From the NCBI RefSeq assembly GCF_007655135.1, contig NC_045132.1:15376001-15440000 (forward strand): a stretch of DNA of 64,000 nt, in the 5' to 3' direction. Numbering within the stretch: the first letter of the stretch is position 1; every line of letters begins with the position of its first letter. The notes below the pieces were generated by a model, which made no database searches, was not told where the DNA came from, and was given only the letters and a program-made list of their open reading frames with translations. Position numbers and translations under genes: made by a program. Positions 10,643 to 22,741 of this stretch are shown one piece after another. The stretch is from Punica granatum. Taxonomy: Eukaryota > Streptophyta > Magnoliopsida > Myrtales > Lythraceae.

Positions 10643-13600
10643 CTATTTGGAGGCTTCGAGCATACCGGCTATACTTCGGCAAACATGAAGTTTCTCCCTA
10701 GCGAGAGGTTTTGTCATCATATCAGCTCCATTCTCATCAGTGTGTACTTTGTCTAGCTTCACCAGCTTGGACTCCAACACATCTCTAATCCAATGAAACT
10801 TGATATCGATATGCTTCGACTTCGAATGGAAAGTGGGATTCTTGCAAAGATGAATGGCGCTTTGACTATCACAGTGTAGAACATACCTTTTTTGCTTCAA
10901 GCTCAACTCCTGCAAAAACTTTTGCAACCACAACATCTCCTTGCAACCTTCGGTCACCGCAATGTATTCGGCTTCCGTTGTAGACAAAGCAATGCACTTT
11001 TGAAGCCTTGATTGCCATGAGATAGCTCCCCCTGCAAAAGTCATCAAGTATCATGAAGTGGATTTTCGGGAATCAATATCTCCTGCCATATCTGCATCCG
11101 TGTAGCCCACTAACTCCGGCTTACCGGTGCCAAAGTATAAACACGCCTTGGATGTTCCTCTGAGATACCTCAGGATCCACTTAACCGCATTCCAATGCTC
11201 TTTCCCCGGATTGGAGAGAAAATGACTAACCACACCAACAGAATGAGCGATATCTGGTCTTGTACAGACCATGGCATACATTAAACTCCCTACAGCTGAT
11301 GAGTAAGAGACTTTCTTCATCTCTTCTTTCTCCTTCTCACTTGTAGGACATTACTTCAAGCTAAGTTTGAAATGAGAAGCAAGTGGTGATGATACTGGTT
11401 TAGCATTACCCATGTTGAACCGATCCAAAATCTTCTCGATGTACTTCTCTTGAGAAAGCCAAATTTTTCCACTTGATCTGTCACGAGAAATATGCATCCC
11501 AAGGATCTGCTTTGCCGGTCCCAAATCCTTCATGGCAAAGGACTTGTTGAGCTCTTTCTTCATCTCTGCAATCTTGCTCATATCATGACCAACAAGTAGC
11601 ATATCATCCACATATAACAGTAAAATGATAAAATCACTATCCGAGAATTGTTTCACGAACACACAATGATCTGAAGTTGTCCGTGTGTAGCCATGGCTCA
11701 ACATGAAAGAGTCAAACTTTTTGTACCACTGCCGAGGTGTTTGCTTAAGCCCATACAAGCTCTTTCTCAGTCTGCACACCAAATGCTCCTTACCTTTAAC
11801 TCGGAATCCTTCAGGCTGCTCCATATATATTTCTTCCTCCAAGTCACCATGCAAGAAAGCTGTTTTTACATCGAGCTGCTCGATCTCCAAATTCAGACTA
11901 GCTGCTAGTGCGAGAACAACTCGGATCGATGACATCTTGACAACGGGCGAGAAGATCTCCTTGAAGTCAACTCCTTTCTTCTGGTTGAAACCTTTCACTA
12001 CCAGTCGAGCTTTGTATCGAGGTCGCGAGTTCTCTGTCTTCAACTTGCAGACCCATTTGTTCTTCAATGCTCTCTTACCTTGCGGTAGCTTCACTAGGTC
12101 ATACGTGTGATTTTCAGACAAGGAGTTCATCTCTTCATTCATCGCCTTCAACCAGTGCTCCTTGTGCTCATGTGCCACAGCTTCACCATAGCACTCAGGT
12201 TCTCCCCCGTCAGTCAGTAGCACATACTCATGAGGCGGATATCTTGTAGATGGTCGTCTTATTCTATCAGATCGTCTAGGTAGATCTGCAAGCTCTAACT
12301 GTAACTGCGAGCCTGTATCATCCGTAGTCACATCATCATCTACCTGAGGAATCTCACCCCCAGTCGTGGTTTCTTCATACTCACCAGGTACCTCTTCCAC
12401 TGGATGCTCTACATCAACCGGTACAAGAATAGAGATCTCGTGATGATTGCCTACTCTGGCCTTCTCTAACTTTTGCAAATCCTCGATTGTCTGGTCCTCA
12501 AAGAAGACAACATCCCTGCTCCTGATGATCTTCTTGCTATCAGGGTCCCAAAACCTGTACCCGAACTCTTCATGTGCATAACCCAAGAAGATGCACTGTT
12601 TTGCCTTGGCATCAAGTTTTGATCTTTCATCTCGAGGAATGTGAACAGATGCCTTGCACCCGAAGACTCTGAGATGCTTGTGTGATACTTTCTTGCCGGT
12701 CCACACCTGCTAGGATACATCTCCATCAAGTGCAACTGACGGTGTAATATTAATAAGATCAACCGCTGACCTCATTGCCTCGCCCCAGAAAGACTTAGAC
12801 AGTTTCGCCTGAGAAAGCATACAACGAACTCTCTCAACAATTGTGCGGTTCATCCTCTCTGCAAGCCCGTTCTGCTGTGGTGTCTTCGGTACCGTCTTCT
12901 CAAGTTTGACACCGTGAGTCCTGCAATAGTTCTCGAAAGGACCTCTATACTCACCACCATTATCAGCTCTGATACATTTCAGTTTCATGCCCGTTTCTCT
13001 TTCCACTGCTACATGGAAGTTCTTGAAAATCTCAGTCACCTGATCTTTAGTTCTCATAGGGTAAGCCCAAACCTTCCTGGCGTGATCATCTATAAATGTC
13101 GCAAAATAGAGAGCACCACCAAGAGATCTATCCGACATGAAACAAACATCAGTATGCACAAGATCAAGTATATGATCGCATCTAGAGGGACGACTTCTAA
13201 CAAAAGAAACTCTCCTCTGCTTATCAGCTAAACAGTGATTACAAGTGCTCAAGTGCATACCTTTAACGGGCAAAGACTGCTTTCTAGCAAGAATTTGAAT
13301 ACCTTTCTCGCTGATATGCCCAAATCTCCTGTGCCATAGCTCGATAGGATAATCCTCAGCAACATTAACCTGACCGGAATTGTGCCTGGCACGCAGCCTG
13401 TAGAGAGTGTCGGTCTTCTGACCCCGTGCCACAATCAACGAACCCTTGGAGAGCTTCCATCTCCCATTGCTAAATTCGTTACTTTAGCCTTCATCATCAA
13501 GCTGACCCGTCGAGATTAGGTTAAGGCGAATTTCTGGAACATGCCTCACCTTCTTCAGAAGCAACTTGCAGCCAAGCTCAGTTTCTAGACAGATATCACC

Positions 13601-14635
13601 AATACCGACAATCTTGCATGACTGTCCATTCCCCATTCTCACATAACCATAGTCCCCGGTAGTGTAAGATAAGAAGAAATCCCGATGAGGAGTGACATGA
13701 AACGAGGCACCTGTATCTGCAACTCAGGTAGAGTCCTGACAAGTGAAATTCACATAGGCTTCATCACAAATGATGTAGGTCTCTCCATCAGATGCCACTG
13801 CTGTAGTGCCTTCTTCCTTCTTACTTTCACCGTTGCCATTCTGATTTTTCTTCAGAGCTCTACACTCCCTTTTATAGTGTCCCTCTTTTCCACAGTGATA
13901 GCAAGTGACCCCTTTTCTCATCTTCGACTTTGATCTACCCCTCGATTTGCCACGTGAGTTACTATGCTTGGAAGAGAAATTTCTGCTTTGACTTCTCCCC
14001 CGTTGTTCAGTAACCAAAGCTTCAGACTGAATGGAAATTCCCGTGCCTTTCCTTCTAGTCTCCTCATTAAATAAGCTGTCTGTCACAGTGGCCAACGATA
14101 GCTTCCCGTTTGGCGCAAAATTGCTTAATGCAACCACAAGTGTGTCCCAATTATCTGGTAGAGTCCCTAAAAGTAGACAAGCCTGTAACTCATCGGGTAA
14201 TATTATCTCCAGGTTTGTCAACTGGTTAATAATATCCTGGAAATTACTCATGTGCACAGCCATATCACCTCCATCCTAGTAACGAAGATGAACCAACTTC
14301 TTCACGAGGAATGCCTTATTTTGCGGTGTCTTCCTCGCATAGAGATTTGTCAATTTATCCCACAAAACTTTCGCATTTGTCTCCTGAGCAACATGATGAT
14401 AAATACTATTGTCTATCCACTGCCGAATCAAACCAATAGTCTTCCGATTTGTGCGTTCCCAAGCCTTGTCATCCTTATCTTTGGGTTTCGCGGAATCCCC
14501 TTCAATGGGATCGTACAAATCCCTGCAAAATAGAAGATCCTCCATCCGAGACTTCCATATAGAGTAGTTGGTTGCATTTAACTTGAACATAGATCCTGTA
14601 GACTCCTCCATCTCGAAAACACCGGAAAAACTCAA
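10643..14635 (-). pseudogene. Copia gag-pol polyprotein, six in-frame stops
   Basis: One frame of 1,331 codons runs from 14,635 to 10,643 with no frameshift. In order it shows gag with a CCHC zinc knuckle (CYHCGKEGHYKREC), protease (ADTGASFH), integrase with an HHCC finger (LWHRRFGH...CNHC) and its acidic core (HTD, DNGGEY, QQNGLAER), reverse transcriptase (YVDD) and RNase H (TEAEY, DSQSA), ending near MTKPLAREKL. Premature stops lie at 14,276-14,278, 13,724-13,726, 13,484-13,486, 12,710-12,712, 11,351-11,353 and 11,051-11,053. The catalytic motifs are still present, but no full polyprotein can be made, so the copy is non-autonomous. The ATG lies only 16 bases from the primer-binding site; an internal Met before EESTGSMFKLN is an alternative start. 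Confidence 0.93.
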
Positions 14636-14651
14636 ACTTCTCTAACCCGAA

Positions 14652-14663
14652 GCTCTGATACCA
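14652..14663 (-). other. Primer-binding site, initiator tRNA-Met
   Basis: The minus strand reads TGGTATCAGAGC, the standard 12-base complement of plant initiator tRNA-Met 3' end, two bases from the 5' LTR. Confidence 0.92.
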
Positions 14664-14665
14664 CT

Positions 14666-15311
14666 TGTTGGGAAGGGATGTACTCAACCAAACAATAACG
14701 CAGCGATTAATCTTCCTCCCCTACTAGTGTAATCGAGATAGGAGCTAATCAAATCAACCAACAAGCAGCAAAGTAAAAGAACACCAAGAATTTTACGTGG
14801 AAAATCCCGATGTGGGGAAAAACCATGGGACCAACTCCGAATCAACGATCCACTATGAATGAAGGTTATAAAATGTCTTTCATCAAGGGTAAACCCTTGG
14901 ATCACCAAACTCAAGAGAAACACTATCTTGGATCACCCAAACACTAAATTCGTCACCCACACCGGGTGGTTCACAAAGTCAGCTGAAACAGCACCTACAG
15001 AGCTCGAATAAAATTTTTTTACCATTAAGAACTTAGCCCCACGTGTTGTGAAGCTGCTGTCAAAATTTCGTCCCAATCGGAGTTCGTTTGACGTCCCGAT
15101 CGAGGTTTGATCTCCAGCTGCACGCTGCCCTTGTTGATCCGAATTCTGCTATGTTCCTCTTCTGTTATTCTGTGCTGATCTGCTGCTATTCCTCAGCTGG
15201 TTTGTTGAAAAATAAACCCTAACAAAAGTGGGTCCTTGGGCCTATTAAAGCCCGATAAAAACCCAATACAATTTGAGTCCAACTTCCTCCAAATTGGAGG
15301 GATACCCAATA
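14666..15311 (-). repeat. Copia 5' LTR
   Basis: 646 bp, matching 9,974-10,627 with scattered substitutions. Its terminal CA on the plus strand has become TA. Confidence 0.93.
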
Positions 15312-15316
15312 TATAG

Positions 15317-16849
15317 CTTGAGCACGAAGTCTGATGCATGGACATGTGATTTGTTAAGTGATTGATTCTAGCATCGGTACCATCTTAATTAAGTTTTTAG
15401 TGGCCTTATGTTAATAAAGGGTTCATATTCAAGTCCAAAGTTTAACTTAATAGGTGGTTGTGCCTTGTTTCGTAAATTCTCTGGTTGCTTTTTTCATTTT
15501 TCATATGTTAAACACGTACGGAGTAGAAAAGTAAAGTGTGCTTTTTAGAAAACTCCTGTATCTACTTACTCTAAACGAAAAGTATTTTCTATATAACGGG
15601 ACAAAAAACATCACTATTGAAATCATACACGATTTCGTGAATATGACTAATAAATATTATTAACATGCAAGAAATGAGTTGTGGTGTAATAGTACATGTT
15701 CTTACTCAAAATTAAGATATTTTTTATTTATATCTCATCATGAGACTTTTTATGCTTATTTATTTATTTATATATATATATATATTTTTTCTATTCACGG
15801 ACTTCCCATCTTGCGACTTTTGATTAATTCATACATACGTAATATATATATATATCGAAACCTTGCCCTTTTTCAGTTGCTCGTTGGGGATGGAAGTATC
15901 CTCTCCCAAAAAGGAGGAATATTTTTTATAAAAAAAAATCCTAATAATATGTGATACATTTGCCCCATGACTTGGCTCTCTAGATGTTTCTCTTCCGTCC
16001 AAATGTGAGAGGAAAAGGGTAAGCACCAAAATGCACGAGAACAGAGAAAAAGACGGATAATCTTAGCCCTATCGGGCATAAGGTTTCTTCCTCTTTTTCC
16101 TCCTATTCATAAGATTCTTGTTGGGTGGTGGAAATTGATATTACTTATTTTTGTAAAGATTCCTTTCCAATGATAGATATTGGCCCCCCAAATGATCAAA
16201 CTAACTGGTGAAGCAATTGGCATTGATCAGCAATTTCAACTTTGTAGTGGCATGCAGTTTCATGCACAAGGAACAACACTAACTCTGTTGTGTATAATTT
16301 GGGCCATGGTCCGACATCGAGAAAGCCTAACACATATGTATTGATCAATCGGAATAGTGTTTGCACCTGATCGCTTACAAGAAATCTTATATATTATGAC
16401 AAATTCACTTGCTATGAAAACAATTGTCACAAGATAAATATATTGTGAAGAAAATATTAAATAACACGAATAAAGTCTCACAATGCAAATATTTATATAT
16501 ATATATATAGATACATATATATTTACATGTGTATACATAACTTCAATATGATAAGTTAAGTATAGCAATAGCATAATTTGGCAATTTCCACTTAATTACC
16601 TTTTGTAGTTTTTTTTTTTATAAATCACTAATGTATTTTGATGTTTTAAGTCTAAAATTATACTGTGCAATAAACTAAACACAAAAGTTATAAACTTGAA
16701 TAATCATTAACTAATATTTATTTAATTTTGTGCTAGCTTTTGATTGAAAAATGAGCGGGCAATGAGTAATAAGTTGGAGTCACCTCGTCCCCAGGATTGC
16801 AAGCTTTTTTAATTCTCTCACGGTAGTTTCGATTCAATGTGGGCTACGT
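15317..16849. other. AT-rich intergenic DNA
   Basis: No gene supported. AT microsatellites lie at about 15,770-15,790, 15,843-15,855 and 16,495-16,512. Open frames across them are low-complexity by-products. Confidence 0.5.
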
Positions 16850-17025
16850 GATAATTATATTTCATCACTAAAATAAGTTTGTAACCACAATTATAAGATA
16901 TTTTGACAAAACATTATTTTGTTACAATATACTTATTAAGACGAGTTTATTTTAATAAAACTCGTAACAAATCATCTACTATTTTTGTGGCATGAAATCT
17001 TATTTGTTGTAGTTTATATTTACTG
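16850..17025 (-). mobile_element. Possible CACTA-type element end
   Basis: On the minus strand the sequence 'aactacaacaaataagattt' followed by 'catgccac' and 'tttgttacgag' resembles the CACTACAAGAAA-type ends and subterminal repeats of plant CACTA transposons. No partner end or transposase was found, and the leading bases are not a perfect CACTA. Confidence 0.35.
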
Positions 17026-17969
17026 CCTAACATGTAGAAATATCACTGTCTCTCCGCAAATATGTGAAAAAGTTGCTTCATATAATTAATCAAACATAAA
17101 ATGGCCAAGAATCAATGCATGATCTGAAGGAGGCCGTCAAGGCGAGGTCTTTGAAGGAGCGAATAAAAAGATATGTTTCCCGATTTAAGGGGTGAATACA
17201 TGGCCCTCTTAGCTCCCTTAGTCAGTCCTTGAAAATGGCGAAGAAATATGCAATGGAGCCGGATCAAAAAGGAAGAGAATGAATGGGCAAAGTACTTGAG
17301 TCTAAGATTGAAACGCTATTGTAAGTTGAAAGTGTAATAGGCCATTGATGGTCCATCCAATTTGCCACACTTTAAATGGGCACTTTCAATAGGGTCCTCT
17401 CATGTCCAACCCTTGACTTTAAAATAAATAACTAAAAAAAAAAACAGAAAATTTGTGCAGGAAGAAGAAAAGGGAGGGGGAATAAAACCCCTTTTACCTG
17501 ATCATATGGAACATCCTCTCTCAGCTCGGCTCAATCGGCTCGGCTGGGCTTGAGAGCTCGGCTATATAGGCAAAAGAGGGAATCAGAAGTCTTTGTTCTC
17601 TCTTTTTATGAATGATTCTGTTTGTCATCTAAGAATCTGGTAAAGCTACCTAATCGTTATGTAAGAACAGATTCCTCCGTATGAAGAAGGATGCCTCTAT
17701 CTTTCCCTACAAATATCTAAATTTTGTGGAACATAAATGTATGGGTAGATTCCTCTTAATATCGTATTAACTGGGCAAATCTATGTGCATTGTGCAAGTT
17801 TGAGAAGTTATTAAATTAAATTATCTTTAAAAAATCACTTGTTTAGTTATATATATATATTTTTTTTGTTAAAGAGAAGTTTCCAGTGTGATTATCTTTT
17901 TAATATAATGATCAAATATCTCATAATTTTATTACCAGTAAAATGATAAACAATATAGACAATTAGATC
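17026..17969. other. Intergenic, weak coding-like patch
   Basis: Around 17,112-17,190 the plus strand can read SMHDLKEAVKARSLKERIK before a stop, with no family match that I recognise. Around 17,510-17,580 a GC-richer stretch ends in 'ctatatagg', TATA-like. Neither is enough for a gene call. Confidence 0.3.
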
Positions 17970-18595
17970 AAAATGGAGCTCAAACGCGTTGCATTTTTTC
18001 TTCTTGTATTTTTTGTATGTATTTTAAATAGATAATAAGTTTAGGGAATGTAGTAGCAAATGTACAATTATGACAAGTGAATCATATAAAAAATGGTTTT
18101 GTGAAATATATAGTATCGTATTTGTAATTAATGAAAAATTATACAATAAAATCAATAACAAAAAGTTGCAATGATATCAAGACTTGATTTTCATGAGATT
18201 ATAATCGTCAAGGACTATTACAAAAAATATTATATTTTAGAAAATACATAATATGCATACAGTGTGAATAAAAAAGTATAATAGAGATAATCGGCATTGA
18301 AAATGTTCAAGAGCCCGTTGAGTGTGAAAGATAGCGTATCAGCCTAAGGTGTAGAGAAAATCAATAGTGAAAAGAAGGGTGCAGAGAATGAATTTTCATG
18401 TTTTCTGTTGATAGGATATTTCATGTATTAAATCTGGAGAAAATTTTCATATTTTGATAAAAGCCTTTTAAGTTATTTAAAAAAAATTAAGTTTGAAAAA
18501 AGAAATAACTATATTTCTTAATACAAATAATATAAGCAAGTACACAAAAATTCGTTGAATAGAACATTTACAAAATATGGTAAATTTAATCCAAC
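17970..18595. repeat. Unclassified dispersed repeat, copy A
   Basis: Shares ordered blocks with 23,931-24,790: a GCGTTGCA leader, 'tgaatcata.aaaa.atg', 'ttgcaatgat', 'acttgatttt', 'aataatataagcaagtacac' against 'aataatgtagatgtatat', and a closing 'ttgaatagaacatttac' block. Similarity is roughly two-thirds by eye and in the same orientation. No coding frame is seen. Confidence 0.5.
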
Positions 18596-20099
18596 TTTTT
18601 TTTTCTCGGTGGAACTATTCCGCTTCTTTTTATTCCCAAGCTTTGCATCTTGCTTTGCTGAAAGAACTATTGAAAGTGATAGTGTTGGATCTGTCCTATG
18701 ATATGGGTGGGAACGTTTATTCCCACAAGAAAAGGAAGGAAAGAACAACTTTTAAATTTTTTTTCTAAAAGGATCTATAAATTAACGTATGCTTCTGTAG
18801 CAAAGGATGATTTAGAGTGAACTTCGCTAATTTCTTTTTCTTTTTTTTTTGACATATTATATATATGATTGATAGATAATTCTTTTTAATGGCGTTGGTG
18901 CCAATCATTCCATATTTAAACATGAGGAATATTTATGTTTTACACACTATCAATATAGGAATTTGAATTGGTCCAGAACAGAAGTACTTTTTGAACAAGC
19001 GATTTTCCTCGAATAACAAACAGCGTGGAACAAGTGATTAAAGGCCTTTAATAAAGGTATAAATCCGCATCTCTAGCAAATTGCGTGGAACAAGCTTTGT
19101 TGATTGACATAACAGGAGCTGACCACATATAGTGCGGCTCAACTTTTTCATTTCTTCATGAGTCATAGAAAAAGAATGTCATTCCAATTTTCTATGTACT
19201 GTAATGATAATCTCACGAATTTTTAGTTCACAATGATCTTTAAAAAACTTTGTCTTCAGTAGAGTGCACTGATTTCGATTAAACTAAAACCAGGGTAGGA
19301 ACTGCGCGATGTGATGGGTTAAAAAATATTTTCTTCATTTTTTTAATTTAACGTAGTTATTATTATGTACAGTATCAAAAATAGAGTGTAATTGAAACTA
19401 ATTGTCAATTAATAATAAATGAATAAGATTTTCAAAAAATTGTACTAATTAATTTTCAGAAATATAAACGGCAATATTTCTTTATATTATTGTTAATTTG
19501 AATTTTTAATATTTGTAATTAGAAAATAATTATTACAATATAATAAATCTTAAGTCACTGCTAATTTTAAGTGGACGAACTTTACTCGCAGTAGGATTTT
19601 AAAATTCATTAGAAGTATCTTATGATAACAGTACAAATCAAGTATATCCAAGCGAGAGTTAGTCTCAATCAATAGGTTGTCATAACTTTGTATTCCACCA
19701 AAAAATAAGAATATTTATAATGTCACAAATAAGAAGAAACAATTTAAATTTGTGATAATTTGAAATATTTTTTCAACCAACGTGCGTTAGTTTTAAGTAA
19801 TTCGACACTTGTTCTGATTAATTAAGGTCTCGAATCCGAGTATTGTAATTGAGAAAAAAATCATGATCGTGAGAGCTTTATTCTTTGATGGGTTGATCTC
19901 ACTCGACAATTAGATCCGTTGAATGTTTGGATATGTGGTGATTCATATCGTAAAAAAGTTTGTACGCTTAAGATAATTATAAATATAAATTTAAAAAATA
20001 TATAAAAAAATATAAAAGAGAAGGAAGGGTGGGTGGGTGAGAGTAGAGAAAACCACCATACTTCCTCCTCCTTTATATGGAGCTGGAATCATTTCTTTA
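18596..20099. other. AT-rich intergenic with SINE-like fragment
   Basis: Around 19,826-19,960 a 'tctcgaatccgag' B-box-like phrase precedes 'cgtgagagctttattcttt', resembling the SINE-like sequences at 34,220 and 40,613. Nothing else is recognised. Confidence 0.35.
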
Positions 20100-21065
20100 T
20101 ATAATATAGAGTAAAATGCAGTTTGCCCCCGAGCATTGAGCCTAGTGGCAGAGTGCCCCTTGATCTTTAAAGTTTTTCACTATACCATCCAACATATCGA
20201 AGAAGAAGCAAAGTCCACCCTAACTATTTTTTCCGATCACTTTTTCGGCCAAAATATACTTATTTTTAATTTATTGATATTCAGCATTTACCAATGCTCT
20301 CAAAAATAAAAAGAAAAGAGGAACATAAGAAAAGAACGTTGTCTAGAGGCAACAAACAAACCCAACAATCCATATGCATTATTCTTTGAACAGTGCAAAT
20401 GAGTATTATCATACAAATTGCAAGCAGACAGAGATTTGGGCAAACAATTCATTACAAAATGTTTCCCTATGCTTTTAGATCCGTTAATACCTCAACAATC
20501 CCATTACAGTACGTACTTATGCGACAATTACTTAAAATTATCAAAATCGATTCCCCTTTATATGACGCGAGAGAGAGACAGATGCAATAAACAAATTCAA
20601 TAACCAATTTTGTGACATAATCGGTATAACAAAAGACAACAGATTATTGAAATATACGGAAATTACAGGTCCAATATTGAAGCTCGAGGAATTGCTATGA
20701 ACTATGAGCTCTAAGATTTGCATGAAAGTCTAGCAAAATCGTGGAGCAACTTCACCGAAAAACTTGATTGAGGGTGTTTGGTTTCAAGGATTTGGGGAGA
20801 GATTCTTCCCTCTCCCTAAATTACGATCTTTTGTTCTTGTTTTTTTTTCCATTTTATTTGTTTTTGAAATGATTTCATAATTGGTAAATTTAATAAATTA
20901 ATAAAATATAAATTCTGCAAGAAAAAAGTAATCGGAAAGTAGTCCTAGTGCACTTTGCTTCTTTTTTTATAGATCGGGAGGTATTGTGTAAAATTTTGAA
21001 GGTGGGGACACTCTGTTACTAGGCTCAAAACTTGAAGGACAAACTGCATTTTACTCTATAATATA
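20100..21065. mobile_element. Non-autonomous MULE, long terminal inverted repeats, perfect 9-bp TSD
   Basis: The element (20,109-21,056, 948 bp) opens GAGTAAAATGCAGTTTG and closes with its complement. The two ends pair for about 200 bases at roughly three-quarters identity. Both sides carry the 9-mer TATAATATA (20,100-20,108 and 21,057-21,065). Long inverted ends plus a 9-bp duplication identify the Mutator superfamily. The interior has no transposase. The AT-rich flank makes the exact TSD slightly less certain than its perfect match suggests. Confidence 0.85.
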
Positions 21066-22741
21066 TAATATAATTCTAGAGTCGCAATGAATTCTACAAG
21101 ACAATGGAAATGGGAATCGAGAAGCGTTTTTTCATATTTATTTTTTTTTAGAAAGCTTTACATATTTTTGTGATTTTAATATAATATTTATTTTATTCAT
21201 AATACTGATAAAATTAAAATATTCACAAAATTGAGACAAGTTCGAGTGGTGAGGGCTATCAACGTAGAGCTCTCAAAAGTTTGCGTTTCAACTATTATCG
21301 ATTACTAGTTGAAGGCAAGCGCGTGCATGTGCTAGAATTTATTTATATGGTGTTATATTTTGTTCAATATTACAATAAACATAAAATATTATAAAAACTT
21401 CAGGAAATCAAATGAGAAAAGTCTTCAATGCTCATGATAATATAAGAATTACAATAACCTATCATACAACGCCATATACTCCATATAATTTCGTAAATTA
21501 ACGACTAATTAGAAATTTAATAATTAATCGAATCTTCATCATACTTAATACAATTAACACCGGTAATCACGTAGAATAGCCATATTTCAAGTGCAAAATA
21601 CATTAACACAACGAAGTTAATTGATGGCACAACATAAACTTCGAAAAGATATCCGCAACAATAAAAAAAGGCTTGATCAACTTAAAGGCTCATACTTCAA
21701 AGGAGAACTTTTTACAGGGATTGCTCCATTAGGTAAAAGCTTGTATATTTGTGACCCAAAAAAGACGTGTAACTTTGATAGTGAAATCCTAACGCGATTT
21801 TCATATATATATATATACATGACTTTTGAATTTACACGAGCAAAATGACTTTAAGGATTATTCAAGTCAAAGACTTTCCGATTCTGTTAACTCAAGGACT
21901 TTGGTTTTCCATGAGTGATGTGGCACTACCATATTGCGCCCCTCAGTGGTGGATTTAGGACACAAGAGATAGTGGGTGCAAACAGATAGCATACTAAAAT
22001 CTCTATAAGAAATTTAGCTTATCGGCACAAGTGAATATATACTGTCAAAAAACCTAAATTTTTGATGAATTTCTATCGATGGATTGGAGATAAATATTTA
22101 CACTAACAAATAGTCTGTGCAACAATTAGAAGAAAAATGATTTCAAACCCATGACCTCTCATTATAATACCTACACCTAATCCCTTGCGCCAAAACTTCT
22201 TTACTTGTCTAAACTTACAATTTTTATGATACTGTTGTTCAACTTTTATTTTTAATCTATATTGGCTTTTTAATTTTATTAAAAGAAATTCCAACGAAAT
22301 TTGGCCAAAAACTTTATTTTTTCGTATGTTTTCAAAGAAAAAATATTTGCCTAAAAAATTTCTTTTTTTTTTGGATAAATGGTAATGCCTAAAAAATTTC
22401 ATCGGTGAGTTTCCAACTTATTTCCATAATTTGTTGTAGAGGATATTGCAAATAAGAATGTAAATGAAAATTCAGTCATTGCTATATGAATATATTGAAA
22501 CATATTGCAAATTACAATAAAGAGAGATTTTTGAGAGATTTTTTTAATTGACTCCAAACGTTTACTTTTTTCACATGTAAGTGGGAAGGAAGTGGGTTCA
22601 ATTTTACATCTTATACTGCAATTCAAGGCACTCATTGTACCAAGGTGAAAAACTCTTTACAAATATGAATACTATAGTGAAATTTTTCCAAAATTAGTGG
22701 GGTCAATTGACCCACTGTTTCAAAGGTGGATCCACCCTTGT
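21066..22741. other. AT-rich intergenic, no gene
   Basis: A 'gaaggcaagcgcgtgcatgtgctag' phrase near 21,312 resembles the leader of the dispersed GCGTTGC family. Several open frames across A/T-rich stretches (for example 22,103-22,402 minus) look random in composition. Confidence 0.4.

Larger units (their letters stand above)
9969..15316 (-). mobile_element. Complete Ty1/Copia retrotransposon (Tork/TNT1-94-like), minus strand, with 5-bp TSD
   Basis: Two direct LTRs (9,974-10,627 and 14,666-15,311) bracket one polyprotein frame on the minus strand. The target duplication is TATAG (9,969-9,973 and 15,312-15,316). Next to the right LTR, which is the 5' LTR, lies the complement of TGGTATCAGAGC, a primer-binding site for initiator tRNA-Met. 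Next to the left LTR is a purine tract on the minus strand. By eye the LTRs differ at about 20-25 sites plus an 11-bp repeat-unit deletion, a few percent, so the insertion is fairly young. Domain order gag-protease-integrase-RT-RNase H is the Copia order. Confidence 0.95.
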
